Assembly (NCBI RefSeq): GCF_016863655.1
Contig: NZ_BOPH01000031.1
Coordinates: forward strand, 1 to 64,000
Direction of reading: 5' to 3'
From: Virgisporangium ochraceum
Lineage (GTDB): Bacteria > Actinomycetota > Actinomycetes > Mycobacteriales > Micromonosporaceae
Length of the DNA stretch: 64,000 nucleotides
Below are positions 8,819 to 20,305 of the stretch, one piece after another (within the stretch, counting starts at the first letter, position 1; each line of letters starts with the position of its first letter). Made by a program: the position numbers and the translations under genes. Under the pieces are notes generated by a model. That model ran no database searches. It had not been told where the DNA came from and saw only the letters and a program-made list of their open reading frames with translations.

Positions 8819-10227
8819 GCCGGTCGGCCCGTTCGGTCGAGAGCGGTCAGGAAGGATTCGGCCCACGCCTGCACGTCGTGGGCGCGGAGGTATCGGCGCA
8901 TGGCGCGCATCCGGCGGGCCGCGTCGCCCGCCTCGATCTTCACGGCGCGCATCAAGAGTTCCTTCACCCCGTCGAGATCGTGTGGATTGCACAGGAACGC
9001 CTGGCGAAGCTCCGCCGCCGCTCCGGCGAACTCGCTGAGTACCAGCGCACCCCCGTTGTCGGCCCGGGCCGCCACGTACTCCTTCGCCACGAGGTTCATC
9101 CCGTCGCGCAGCGGCGTGACCATCATGACGTCGGCCGCGAGATACAGCGCGGCGAGCTCGGCCCGGTTGTACGACTGGTGGAGGTAGTGGACGGCGGGTT
9201 CACCGACCCGACCGTACTCACCGTTGATCCGGCCGACCTCGCGTTCGACCTTCACCCGCAGCGCCTGGTACTGCTCGATGCGCTCCCGGCTCGGCGTCGC
9301 CACCTGCACCATCACCGCGCCCGGCACGGTCAGCCGCTTCTCGGCCAGCAGCTCGCGGAAGATCTTGAGCCGGCGCTCGATGCCCTTGGTGTAGTCGAGC
9401 CGGTCGACGCCCAGGATGATCGCCGCCGGCCTGCCCAGCTCCTCCCGGATCTCCGCGGCCCGCTGGCGCACCTCCTCGCTCTGCGCCAGCCGCTCCATCT
9501 CGACGAAGTCGATCGAGATCGGGAACGCGCCGGCGAGCACGGTGCGCCCGTCGGGCAGCTCGACGCTGTCACCGCGCGGGCGCAGCCCGAGCACGTGCCG
9601 GGTGAGCTGCAGGAAGTTGTGGGCGCCGAGCGGACGCTGGAAGCCGACGAGGTCGGCGCCGAGCAGGCCCTTGAGCACCTCGGCCCGCCGCGGCAGCTGC
9701 ATGAACAGCTCGACCGGCGGGAACGGGATGTGCAGGAAGAAGCCGATGCGCAGGTCGGGCCGCTGCTCGCGGAGCATCGCCGGCACGAGCTGGAGCTGGT
9801 AGTCCTGCACCCACACGGTGGCGCCCTGTGCGGCGACCTTCGCGGTGGCGTCGGCGAAGCGCTGGTTGACCTTGCGGTACTCCTCCCACCAGCGCCTCTT
9901 GTAGACCGGCGGCTCCACCGCGTCGTGGTACAGCGGCCACAGGCTGGAGTTGGAGAAGCCCTCGTAGTAGCGCTCCATCTCGTCGGCCGACAGTGGCAAG
10001 GGGCACAGCTCCATGCCGTCGACCTCGAACGGGTCCGGCGCGGGCCGGCCCGCCTTGGTGATGCCGCCGGTCCAGCCGACCCAGGTGCCCTTGTGCTGGG
10101 CCAGGACGGGTTGTAACGCCGTGACCAGGCCTCCCGGGCTGCGCCGCCAGGTGGTCCCCTCGGGGCTGCGCACCTCATCGACCGGCAGTCTGTTGGCGAC
10201 CACGACGAACGAACTGTTTCCCGTCAC
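8815..10227 (-). CDS. otsA: Trehalose-6-phosphate synthase
   Basis: 470 residues of glycosyltransferase family 20. Recognisable segments are [11 protein letters not shown] at the N terminus, the glycine-rich [36 protein letters not shown] and [11 protein letters not shown]. It joins UDP- or GDP-glucose to glucose 6-phosphate. The GTG start at 10225-10227 is preferred to an earlier in-frame codon because a GGAGGG ribosome-binding site lies about nine bases ahead of it and the protein then starts just before the conserved first strand. First gene of the otsA-otsB pair. Confidence 0.95.
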   Translation of the reverse strand: MTGNSSFVVVANRLPVDEVRSPEGTTWRRSPGGLVTALQPVLAQHKGTWVGWTGGITKAGRPAPDPFEVDGMELCPLPLSADEMERYYEGFSNSSLWPLYHDAVEPPVYKRRWWEEYRKVNQRFADATAKVAAQGATVWVQDYQLQLVPAMLREQRPDLRIGFFLHIPFPPVELFMQLPRRAEVLKGLLGADLVGFQRPLGAHNFLQLTRHVLGLRPRGDSVELPDGRTVLAGAFPISIDFVEMERLAQSEEVRQRAAEIREELGRPAAIILGVDRLDYTKGIERRLKIFRELLAEKRLTVPGAVMVQVATPSRERIEQYQALRVKVEREVGRINGEYGRVGEPAVHYLHQSYNRAELAALYLAADVMMVTPLRDGMNLVAKEYVAARADNGGALVLSEFAGAAAELRQAFLCNPHDLDGVKELLMRAVKIEAGDAARRMRAMRRYLRAHDVQAWAESFLTALDRTGRPA

Positions 10228-10375
10228 CTGGCAATTCCCTCCGGGTTTGCGGCACGTGTCCCCCACGCTACCGACCGTTCTCCCAGATACGTGCCTCGAT
10301 ATCAGGCCGTGCTGGGCGTTCAGCAGGGCGCCTGCGATGCTCTAACCTTTGCCGTTTCTTCATGGGAGCCAGTAC

Positions 10376-10948
10376 ATGTCCGACTTCGACGATGAACCGC
10401 GTGGCCGTTCGGCGACCGGTGCGGTGGTCATCGCCGTGATATTTCTCGCGCTTCTCGGCACCGGCGTGGGGCTCGTGCTCGGCTCCCAGCACGAGAAGGA
10501 CGGCGGCGACCGGGCCGCCGGGCCCTCGCCGACGGCAACCGCGCAACCGACGCCGACGGGCACCCCGAAGACCACCGGAACCACCCGACCGCCGACCAAC
10601 ACCGGCGGCTCGTTCCGTCCGACCGCCCGCGACCGGTGCCCCGACCAGACGGTGGCGGCGGCCGGCACGTCCCTGACCGTGAAGCGGTACCTCAAGACCA
10701 GCCGCTCCGAGGTGTGGATCTGCTCCGGCGGCGGCAAGCTCTACTACCAGGGCCACACGCTCGGGAATCCGTTCGACGGTGCGACCACCGAGTCGAGCAT
10801 CTTCCTCCCGGCGGAGGAGGGCGACTCCGACCTCTACTTCGCCCGCAACCGCGACACGACCTACTACGTCGGTGTCGACCGCCTGCGGATCGAGAGCAAC
10901 GGCGTCGAGCAGAGCAACGAACCCGCCGTGGACCGCTACGAGGGGTGA
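10376..10948 (+). CDS. Membrane-anchored secreted protein of unknown function
   Basis: 190 residues. A short basic N terminus is followed by one hydrophobic helix (about residues 15-35, TGAVVIAVIFLALLGTGVGL), then a Thr/Pro-rich stalk (about residues 45-80), then a compact outer domain with two cysteines (DRCPDQT and WICSGGG) that could form a disulphide. I recognise no family. ATG at 10376 is preceded by GGGAG at a good distance. The gene is divergent from otsA and is closed off by a strong terminator hairpin at 10957. Confidence 0.78.
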   Translation: MSDFDDEPRGRSATGAVVIAVIFLALLGTGVGLVLGSQHEKDGGDRAAGPSPTATAQPTPTGTPKTTGTTRPPTNTGGSFRPTARDRCPDQTVAAAGTSLTVKRYLKTSRSEVWICSGGGKLYYQGHTLGNPFDGATTESSIFLPAEEGDSDLYFARNRDTTYYVGVDRLRIESNGVEQSNEPAVDRYEG

Positions 10949-10956
10949 TTTGAGCT

Positions 10957-10997
10957 AGCGACGGGCCGCCTGGAAGAATTCCGGGCGGCCCGTCGCT
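10957..10997 (+). terminator. Intrinsic terminator-like hairpin, 14-bp perfect stem
   Basis: AGCGACGGGCCGCC at 10957-10970 pairs perfectly with 10984-10997 around a 13-base loop. It begins eight bases after the stop of the 190-residue gene and ends 45 bases before ettA. There is no U run, which is common for terminators of high-GC actinobacteria. Confidence 0.8.
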
Positions 10998-11042
10998 GTA
11001 TATGGCCGAATCATCTCCCAGACATCGAAGGGGCGCCCCACC

Positions 11043-12719
<1,677 letters not shown>

Positions 12720-12883
12720 GGGGGCACCTCGTGAATCTTCACCGGCCTGCGCCGGGCCCGGACGACGACCGGCGGCGTTGCGGTTCCGCCCGGATACAAC
12801 ACCGGTATCCGGGCGGAACCGCGCCTTGCCGGATCGTCGTCCGGGCCTCGCCGCAGACTCGGCAAGATCCACGAGGCACCCCC
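12720..12883. repeat. 164-bp near-perfect palindrome between ettA and the thioesterase gene
   Basis: The two arms, about 78 bases each (12720-12797 and 12805-12883), are imperfect inverted copies of each other around a seven-base centre. The inner 18 bases (12780-12797 with 12805-12822) pair perfectly, and blocks such as GGCCCGGACGACGA and CTCGTG.ATCTT recur inverted in the outer part. The ends read GGGGGCACC and its near complement GGCACCCCC. It starts immediately after the ettA TAA and stops two bases before the next GTG. It may act as a terminator, but it is far longer than one needs to be and looks like a mobile palindromic element. Confidence 0.85.
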
Positions 12884-12885
12884 TA

Positions 12886-13287
12886 GTGGCGCGCTTCCAC
12901 TACGCCGCCTCGTTGCGCTGGTCGGACCTCGACGCGTTCGGACACGTCAACAACTCGCGCTTCCTCACGCTGTACGAGGAGGCGCGGGTGGCGTTGATGT
13001 TCGTGGAGGCGCGCAAGGCCGGGGTGGTCGGCTTCGAGCAGGGCGTGGTGGTGTCCCGGCACGAGGTCGACTACCTGCGGCCGGTCGACTACACCGACCC
13101 GGTGCACATCGAGATGTGGATCGAGCAGATCCGCTTCAGCCGGTTCACGATCGCCTACGAGCTGTTCGACGGGACAGACCTGGCAAGCCGGGCAAAAACC
13201 ATCTGCGTCCCCTTCGACCTTGCCGCCGGACGCCCGCGCCGGATGACCGACGCCGAGCGGGAGTTCCTGGAGCCATGGCAGGAGTGA
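12886..13287 (+). CDS. Acyl-CoA thioesterase (4-hydroxybenzoyl-CoA thioesterase-like hotdog fold)
   Basis: 133 residues. The segment LRWSDLDAFGHVNNSRFL near residue 9 is the hotdog-fold active-site signature (Asp plus GHVNN), followed by the long helix YEEARVALMF and the later strands VVSRHEVDYLRPV and PVHIEMWIEQI. It should hydrolyse acyl-CoA thioesters in the cytoplasm; the substrate is not clear. The GTG at 12886 was chosen because the earlier reading consists of the palindrome. GAGG, part of the palindrome's right arm, lies about ten bases upstream, so the palindrome could affect initiation. It overlaps the next gene by 13 bases. Confidence 0.88.
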   Translation: MARFHYAASLRWSDLDAFGHVNNSRFLTLYEEARVALMFVEARKAGVVGFEQGVVVSRHEVDYLRPVDYTDPVHIEMWIEQIRFSRFTIAYELFDGTDLASRAKTICVPFDLAAGRPRRMTDAEREFLEPWQE

Positions 13288-13928
13288 TCCCGGCCGAGGC
13301 GCGGCCCGACGTCGGCGCGTTCCTGAGTCGCCTCCTGCGCCTCGACAAGGCTGCCGTAATCAGGCTGGTCCCGGGCGTGGGGAGCACCGCGTTGTGGGGG
13401 CGGGTGCCGTTCGGGGTCCTGGTCGTCCGCGGGCTTCCGGCCGTCTCCAGCCGTGATGTCACGGTCCGCGCACAGGATCTATTGGACGCGCTACGGGGCG
13501 ACGCCACTCTTCCAGCTTCGCGTGATCACGAGTGGAGGTGGCTGCTCCCGCCGTCGACGGGTCGACGCATCGAAGAGATCCCGGCGGCAGAGGTGCACCG
13601 GGTGGCCGCCGCCGCTGCCGAGACGGCCCGCACGGCCCTCGACCAGGGGGTGGGTGGCCGGGCGGTGGGCAGCCGCCGGGTCCGCGACGCGCTGCTCGAC
13701 CACGTGCCGATCGTGGTGGAGACCGCCGACGGCCGGGTCGAGGTGCCGCAGCGACTCGTGCAGGCGGTGATCCGCATGAACTTCGTCGGCGGTCCCGACG
13801 GCCCGCCGGTGAGCGTGCGCCGGGCCGGCCCGTGGGTCGCGTTGGCGGGGGCGTACGGCACCGGCTGGCATCGACCGATCGGGGAATCCCTCAACCTGCA
13901 GGTCTCGCCCTACCGTCCGAACGGCTGA
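13275..13928 (+). CDS. Conserved hypothetical protein translated with the thioesterase
   Basis: 217 residues, soluble by composition, no family recognised. The sequence has ordinary globular character: a helical N terminus (DVGAFLSRLLRLDKAAVIRL), a strand-rich middle (STALWGRVPFGVLVVRGLP), an Ala-rich helix, and a final part GRVEVPQRLVQAVIRMNFVG. The ATG at 13275 overlaps the end of the thioesterase gene by 13 bases and has GGAG nine bases before it, which argues for a real, coupled gene. No catalytic motif is visible. Confidence 0.75.
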   Translation: MAGVIPAEARPDVGAFLSRLLRLDKAAVIRLVPGVGSTALWGRVPFGVLVVRGLPAVSSRDVTVRAQDLLDALRGDATLPASRDHEWRWLLPPSTGRRIEEIPAAEVHRVAAAAAETARTALDQGVGGRAVGSRRVRDALLDHVPIVVETADGRVEVPQRLVQAVIRMNFVGGPDGPPVSVRRAGPWVALAGAYGTGWHRPIGESLNLQVSPYRPNG

Positions 13929-13969
13929 AGGCTTTATCATCCGATCACTCACGGGGGGAAATTGGGGGG

Positions 13970-14032
13970 ATGTCAACCGTCCTCCAAACGGGTACCGTCG
14001 TGCCTCGGGTCCAACACGCGGTACTTATATGA
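13970..14032 (+). CDS. Possible 20-residue leader peptide upstream of the YbjN gene
   Basis: A short frame MSTVLQTGTVVPRVQHAVLI begins directly after a purine-rich tract of two six-G runs (13952-13969), and ends 58 bases before the YbjN-like gene. It could be a small leader, or simply chance sequence in an AT-richer promoter region (ACTTATATGAAT at 14023). There is no homology to support it. Confidence 0.2.
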   Translation: MSTVLQTGTVVPRVQHAVLI

Positions 14033-14090
14033 ATACTCACCGATATGTGTGGGCCCCTGGGGAGAAGCGCGGAAGCAGGGAGCGCGGGCT

Positions 14091-14630
14091 ATGCCATGGT
14101 GGTCCTGGCGTGCCGGCCAAGCCGACACGTCGCCGGGTAGCGAGTCGCCGTCAGCGGTCGCGACGGTTGTGGGAAATCCGTCCGATGGAGCCCTTGCCGG
14201 GTCCGACGGAGCGGTCCGTCCGGTCACGCTCGACCGGTTGTCGGAGGCATTGGACGCGGTCGACATCCGGTACCTCACCGACGTGTCGGGCAGCCTGCTG
14301 GCGCTCTGGGAGCGGCACGCCGTGCTGTTCACGCTGGAAGGGCCGACCGACGAGATCCTGGTGATGCGGGTCCGTCCGCACGCCACGGTGCCGCCCGACT
14401 GGGGCGACCGGGCGTACCGCGTGGTCAACGAGTGGAACCACACGCGGCGGTTCTGCAAGGCCTACGTCGGTGACCCCACCGACCGCAACCAGCTTCCGAT
14501 CTATGCCGAGATGCAGGTGCCGCTCGGTGCCGGCGTGCACGACGCGCTGCTCAACGAGATGGTCGACTGCGCGGCCGCGGTGGCCACCGGCTTCGTCGAC
14601 TGGCTGCACGACGACGGGGGTCTGCTGTAA
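14091..14630 (+). CDS. YbjN domain-containing protein
   Basis: 179 residues. The first 40 are low-complexity; from about residue 43 the sequence follows the YbjN fold (related to type III secretion chaperones): VTLDRLSEALDAVDIRYLTD, then WERHAVLFTLEGP, then VVNEWNHTRRFCKAYV and a final helix with MVDCAAAVATGFVDWL. YbjN-type proteins are cytoplasmic and of uncertain function; overexpression effects in E. coli point to motility and stress regulation. ATG at 14091 has GGGAG eight bases upstream. The following PLP enzyme gene starts almost at once, so the two are likely co-transcribed. Confidence 0.82.
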   Translation: MPWWSWRAGQADTSPGSESPSAVATVVGNPSDGALAGSDGAVRPVTLDRLSEALDAVDIRYLTDVSGSLLALWERHAVLFTLEGPTDEILVMRVRPHATVPPDWGDRAYRVVNEWNHTRRFCKAYVGDPTDRNQLPIYAEMQVPLGAGVHDALLNEMVDCAAAVATGFVDWLHDDGGLL

Positions 14631-14692
14631 CCGGGATCATCCGGACGCCGACGGTCGAGAGTCCGGCGCTGTCCGGCCGGCTGGGCCGGCAG

Positions 14693-15517
14693 GTGTTCCT
14701 GAAGCTGGAGAACCTGCAGCGCGGGGGTACGTTCAAGCGGCGCGGGGTGGCGGCGCGGTTCGCCCTCCTGTCCGTCGGGGAGCGGGCGCGGGGCGTGCTG
14801 GCGGTGAGCGGCGGCAACTTCGGCCGCGCCGTGGCCGACCTCGCCGGTGAGACGGGTGTCGCCGCCACGATCGTCCTGCCGGCCTCGGCGCCGGCGGCGT
14901 CGGTGGGGTACATCCGGTCGGCGGGCGCGCGCACCGAGGTCACCGACACGGTCGAGCAGGCGTTCAAGCGCGCCGACGAACTGGCGGTGTCGACCGGCGC
15001 GGTGCTGCTCGACGACGTCTCCGACCTCACGATCGCCACCGGCTACGGCACGCTCGCCCCCGAGATCGTGGAAGACGTTCCCTCGGTGACCGACCTCGTC
15101 GTCTCCGTGGGTGGGGGAGCGCTGCTGGCAGGGGTCTGCCGCGCGGTCGACCTGCGGGTCTGGGCCGCGGAGCCCGACGGTGCCGACTGCCTGTCGGCCG
15201 CGCTGGCCGCGGGTCGACCGACGCCGGTGCCGGTCACGACGCGGATCTCCACGCTCGGCGTGCCCGAGGTGTCGCCGCTGATCCTCGAGCAGGTGGTGGG
15301 CCGTCTCGCCGGGGTGGTCACCGTCTCCGACGAGGACTCCTTCGCCGCGACGAGGTGGCTGATCGAGGAGGCGCGGGTGTGGGCGGAACCGGCCGCGGGC
15401 TGCGCGGTGGCGGCCGCGGAGGTCATCGCGGCGACCCTGCCGACCGACGCCGTGGTCTGCGTGATCGTCTGCGGCGGCAACGCGACGCTGGCTGACGCGG
15501 CGAGCATGGGACGATAG
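14693..15517 (+). CDS. PLP-dependent threonine/serine dehydratase-like enzyme
   Basis: A fold-type II pyridoxal-phosphate enzyme of at least 274 residues. [17 protein letters not shown] holds the PLP-binding lysine, SGGNFGRA is the cofactor ring loop (SAGNHAQG in typical threonine dehydratases), VGGGALLAG is the phosphate loop, and CGGN lies near the C terminus. It likely removes water and ammonia from a beta-hydroxy amino acid. Oddity: the family start motif IIRTPTVESPALSGRLG is encoded in frame from 14636 but no ATG, GTG or TTG precedes it before a stretch overlapping the YbjN gene. The first canonical start is the GTG at 14693, which would drop that motif. Translation may begin at ATC 14636 or 14639, or the N terminus may be damaged. 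Confidence 0.78.
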   Translation: MFLKLENLQRGGTFKRRGVAARFALLSVGERARGVLAVSGGNFGRAVADLAGETGVAATIVLPASAPAASVGYIRSAGARTEVTDTVEQAFKRADELAVSTGAVLLDDVSDLTIATGYGTLAPEIVEDVPSVTDLVVSVGGGALLAGVCRAVDLRVWAAEPDGADCLSAALAAGRPTPVPVTTRISTLGVPEVSPLILEQVVGRLAGVVTVSDEDSFAATRWLIEEARVWAEPAAGCAVAAAEVIAATLPTDAVVCVIVCGGNATLADAASMGR

Positions 15518-15557
15518 AGGCTGGCCCTCCCGCGTCACCAAAGAATGGACCTCGTCT

Positions 15558-17431
<1,874 letters not shown>

Positions 17432-17435
<4 letters not shown>

Positions 17436-17929
17436 TCCGGTTCTGCCCCGCCTGCGCGGCGGCGCTGCCCGGCCTGCCGCCCGTCTCCTGCGTCTCGTGC
17501 GGGTACGCCCTGTTCGTCAACCCGAGGCCCACCGGGTTGACGATCATCATGGACGGCACGCGCGTGCTCGTCATTCTGCGCGCGCACGAGCCCCGGTCGG
17601 GAATGTGGGCCCTGCCGGGCGGATTCTGCGATGGCTGGGAAACCCCCGCCGATGCCGCCGTACGTGAGGCGCGCGAGGAACTAGGTGTCGACGTGGCGCT
17701 CACCGGATTCGTGGGCATGTATATCGGAGACTACGAATACCAAAACGAGACATTGCCCGTTCTCGATTGCTTCTGGCTGGCCCGCATCGTGGCCGGAGAC
17801 CTCCGCGTCGACCCCACCGAGCTGGCCGGATACACATGGGCGGAGATAGGTTCTACCCCGCCAATGGCCTTTGAAACCATGCAATCTGCACTCGATGAGG
17901 TGGCCCGAAATCTCATTGGTGGTGTTTGA
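17432..17929 (+). CDS. Nudix hydrolase with N-terminal zinc ribbon
   Basis: 165 residues. A short zinc ribbon (CPAC at residues 5-8 and CVSC near residue 20) precedes a Nudix domain in which the GX5EX7REUXEEXGU box is complete (from GGFCDG to REAREELGV, about residues 63-85). Nudix enzymes of this zinc-ribbon type hydrolyse NDP-linked compounds such as NADH or ADP-ribose; the substrate is not determined. GTG at 17432 overlaps the lepA stop by four bases. Codon use in the last third has more A and T than the neighbouring genes. Confidence 0.88.
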
Positions 17930-17997
17930 CTTCCGATATCCCGGGGCATCCCTCTAGCAACAAGCCAATACCCCCGGATCGGGAGAGGAACTCGACC

Positions 17998-18282
17998 GTG
18001 ACTGTCACTGGCATTATCACTGCGCTGATCGTGGGTCTGATCATCGGCGCGCTCGGTCGGCTCGTGGTACCAGGTCGGCAGAGCATTCCGATCTGGTTGA
18101 CCATGGTCATCGGTGTCGTCGCCGCCCTGCTGGGCACCGTGCTGGCCCGCGCCCTCGGAATCGCCACCGCCACCAGCGGCATCGACTGGCTCGAACTGCT
18201 GGTCCAGGTCGCCCTGGCCGCCGTCGGTGTGGCCCTGGTCGCCGGCTACGCCGGTCGCGGTCGCACCCGCCGCACGTACTGA
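17998..18282 (+). CDS. GlsB/YeaQ/YmgE family small membrane protein
   Basis: 94 residues with three hydrophobic helices (about residues 4-22, 33-52 and 63-86) and Gly-rich packing such as LIVGLIIGALGRLVVPG, the signature of the transglycosylase-associated/GlsB stress membrane proteins. The role is unknown; members are linked to general stress. The GTG at 17998 has GGGAGAGG about nine bases upstream. An earlier in-frame reading lacks this support. It ends at a strong bidirectional terminator. Confidence 0.85.
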   Translation: MTVTGIITALIVGLIIGALGRLVVPGRQSIPIWLTMVIGVVAALLGTVLARALGIATATSGIDWLELLVQVALAAVGVALVAGYAGRGRTRRTY

Positions 18283-18300
18283 CCAGCACGTAACCAACAC

Positions 18301-18340
18301 ACGGAGCGGCCCCGAGGCGTGAGCCTCGGGGCCGCTCCGT
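18301..18340. terminator. Bidirectional terminator, perfect 18-bp stem with GTGA loop
   Basis: 18301-18318 (ACGGAGCGGCCCCGAGGC) pairs perfectly with 18323-18340. It lies between two convergent genes, 18 bases after the GlsB-type stop and 17 bases from the stop of the dioxygenase gene, so it can serve both strands. Confidence 0.88.
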
Positions 18341-18357
18341 GTCGTGTGGAAGAGGTG

Positions 18358-19272
18358 CTAGCGGAGCCAGGGGACCGAGCGGTCGAGCAGACCGCGGGTC
18401 TTCAGTTCCTTGCGCAGCGGGATCTCGTCGTCGACGTAGCCGTTCCAGTTGATGCCCCAGTAGTTGGCGCTGCTGGTGGCCTCGCCGCAGATCTGGCGCT
18501 GCACCGGCGTGCGGTTCTGCCACCACTCGCCGTTGTAGTCGATCGGCATGTCGTCGAGGTGGCGGATCCACCGGTAGGTGTAGCCGACGAACAGCATCTT
18601 GCGGGTCACGTCGCTGTAGTTGGGCGAGCGCGAGTGCCACAGACGCCGGTCGAAGATGAAGCAGTCACCCGGGTTGGCCGTGATCTCGACCGTGCCCTCC
18701 GGGTCGGGGTTGTGGACCGTGGTGTCGGCCGGCCGGGGAAGCGAGTTCCACAGGTGGCTGCCCGGGATGACCTTCGTGGCACCGCGACCGGTCTCGGACA
18801 GGTCCGACAGAACGTACGCGACCTTCAACGAGAACATCGGGCGCGGGAGGTTCGGGTCCATCGTCTCCGGGTCGGAGTTCTGGCGGTACCCGTCCTGGTG
18901 CCAGCCCCACGACGGGGGCTCCTCCTCGGGCGTCGGCGGCGTGACGTCGAGGTGGTTGTGGTGCGTGTAGATGTTCCAGCCGGCCAGGCCCCACATGTAC
19001 GGGAACACGGTCGGGTGGGTGAGGAGCTGGCCGAACAGCTCGTCCCGGTTCAGGAACCCGAGCAGGTGCAGGACGCCGGTCTTCTCCTTGACGTTGCCGG
19101 CGACCTTCTCTTCCTCGTACACGCGGTCGACCGCGGCAACGAGTGCGGCCCGGTGCTCCTCGGTGAGCACGTTGCGTACCTGGAGGAAGCCCTGCTCGAG
19201 AAACTCCTTCCGGTCGGCGTCGCTGATCGGCTCGTAGCCGGTCAATCCGCCGTAGTCGAACGGTGCCGACAC
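18358..19272 (-). CDS. Phytanoyl-CoA dioxygenase (PhyH) family Fe(II)/2-oxoglutarate oxygenase
   Basis: 304 residues. The iron ligands fit the PhyH family: HQD in WGWHQDGY (near residue 147) and a distal His in FDRRLWHSRSPNYS, with a following Arg (DVTRKM) to bind 2-oxoglutarate. Family members hydroxylate lipids, amino acids or secondary metabolites in the cytoplasm; ectoine and natural-product hydroxylases belong here too, so the substrate is open. GTG at 19270-19272 has AAGGGGTGG ahead of it. It stands alone with its own promoter (19316-19343). Confidence 0.88.
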   Translation of the reverse strand: MSAPFDYGGLTGYEPISDADRKEFLEQGFLQVRNVLTEEHRAALVAAVDRVYEEEKVAGNVKEKTGVLHLLGFLNRDELFGQLLTHPTVFPYMWGLAGWNIYTHHNHLDVTPPTPEEEPPSWGWHQDGYRQNSDPETMDPNLPRPMFSLKVAYVLSDLSETGRGATKVIPGSHLWNSLPRPADTTVHNPDPEGTVEITANPGDCFIFDRRLWHSRSPNYSDVTRKMLFVGYTYRWIRHLDDMPIDYNGEWWQNRTPVQRQICGEATSSANYWGINWNGYVDDEIPLRKELKTRGLLDRSVPWLR

Positions 19273-19315
19273 GTTTCCACCCCTTGTTGCGGCTCGGTGG
19301 GACAAAGAACGCCCG

Positions 19316-19343
19316 ATAGTAACCCCTGGGCACCACGGGGCAA
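19316..19343 (-). promoter_or_regulatory. Sigma-70-like promoter of the PhyH gene
   Basis: Read on the minus strand, TTGCCC (19338-19343) and TACTAT (19316-19321) are separated by 16 bases and lie 44 bases upstream of the GTG start. Both boxes are good matches for the housekeeping sigma factor in a region otherwise very rich in GC. Confidence 0.55.
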
Positions 19344-19394
19344 CCTGACCGCGGGAAGCCTCACATCTCGTAACGCAAAGCAACGGTGGGACCG

Positions 19395-20243
19395 TCAGGA
19401 GTGGACCTCGGCGACCACGACCGTGCCGGTGGCGGTGCCGTCACCGGACGCCCAGGAGCCGGACTCGGCGTCCCACTGCCGGCCACCGAACGTGACCCGC
19501 CTGACCCCCCGGTCGGTGGCGTGCGCGACCAGCCAGTGCGCGTACTGCCAGCCGGCCTGCTCGTTCCTGACGGTCACCGAGACACCGGCGGCGTCGAGCG
19601 TGCCGGTCTTGTCGCCCCAGTCGAGGCGCAGCCCCTGCACGAGCGCCTCGGCGGCGGCCACCCCGCGCGACTCCGGCTTGCCGTCGACGGTGCAGCCGAC
19701 CGAGCCGCCGGCCTCGCCGGCCAACGCGGTGGCCAGCACGAGGGACTCGTCGGCCCACTTCTCGTACGCCTCCGGGTAGGCGCTGCGCTGCACCGCCTGC
19801 GCGGCGTCGGTGACCCGCATGTCCTGCCAGCCCTTGACCCGCACCAGCGCGTTGTAGAACCGGGCCGACGCGTACCGCGGGTCGGCGATCTCCTCCGCCT
19901 TGCCCCAGCCCTGGCTGGGACGCTGCTGGAACAGGCCGATCGAGTCGCGGTCGCCGCCGGTGAGGTTCTCCAGCTTCGACTCCTGCCACGCGGTGGCGAG
20001 CGCGACCACGATGCCCTGGCGCGGAATCCCACGCCGGATGCCTACCGCGGCGATCGTGGCGGCATTGGCCAGCTGACCGGCCTCGAGCTCGACCTCGGTG
20101 CCGGCCGGCACGCCGACCTTGCACGGGTACCCGGACGGCAGGAGCTTCGGCACGTTGTCGAGCATCCGGACCACGGCGACGACGCCGAGCCCGGCCAGCA
20201 CGACAAAGGCCATGAAGCCCGCGAGCGCCGCCCATTTCCGCAT
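19395..20243 (-). CDS. Membrane-anchored lysozyme-fold protein (transglycosylase SLT-like)
   Basis: 282 residues. An N-terminal signal anchor (about residues 5-27) leads to an extracellular domain in which IPRQGIVVALATAWQESKLEN and DSIGLFQQRPSQGWG match the soluble lytic transglycosylase/lysozyme-like fold (catalytic Glu in the ATAWQES motif; the GLFQ pattern follows). The C-terminal 100 residues (GVSVTVRNEQAG..FGGRQWDAESGSW) look like a separate substrate-binding domain. Proteins of this layout are often labelled only hypothetical in actinobacteria. A peptidoglycan-directed role is inferred. ATG at 20241-20243; the hydratase gene lies 62 bases upstream on the same strand. Confidence 0.78.
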   Translation of the reverse strand: MRKWAALAGFMAFVVLAGLGVVAVVRMLDNVPKLLPSGYPCKVGVPAGTEVELEAGQLANAATIAAVGIRRGIPRQGIVVALATAWQESKLENLTGGDRDSIGLFQQRPSQGWGKAEEIADPRYASARFYNALVRVKGWQDMRVTDAAQAVQRSAYPEAYEKWADESLVLATALAGEAGGSVGCTVDGKPESRGVAAAEALVQGLRLDWGDKTGTLDAAGVSVTVRNEQAGWQYAHWLVAHATDRGVRRVTFGGRQWDAESGSWASGDGTATGTVVVAEVHS

Positions 20244-20305
20244 GGCGAACAGAGTACGTCCGCTGTGTGGGAAACCTGTGAAGATGCGCTGGCAGTTGGC
20301 CCGAT

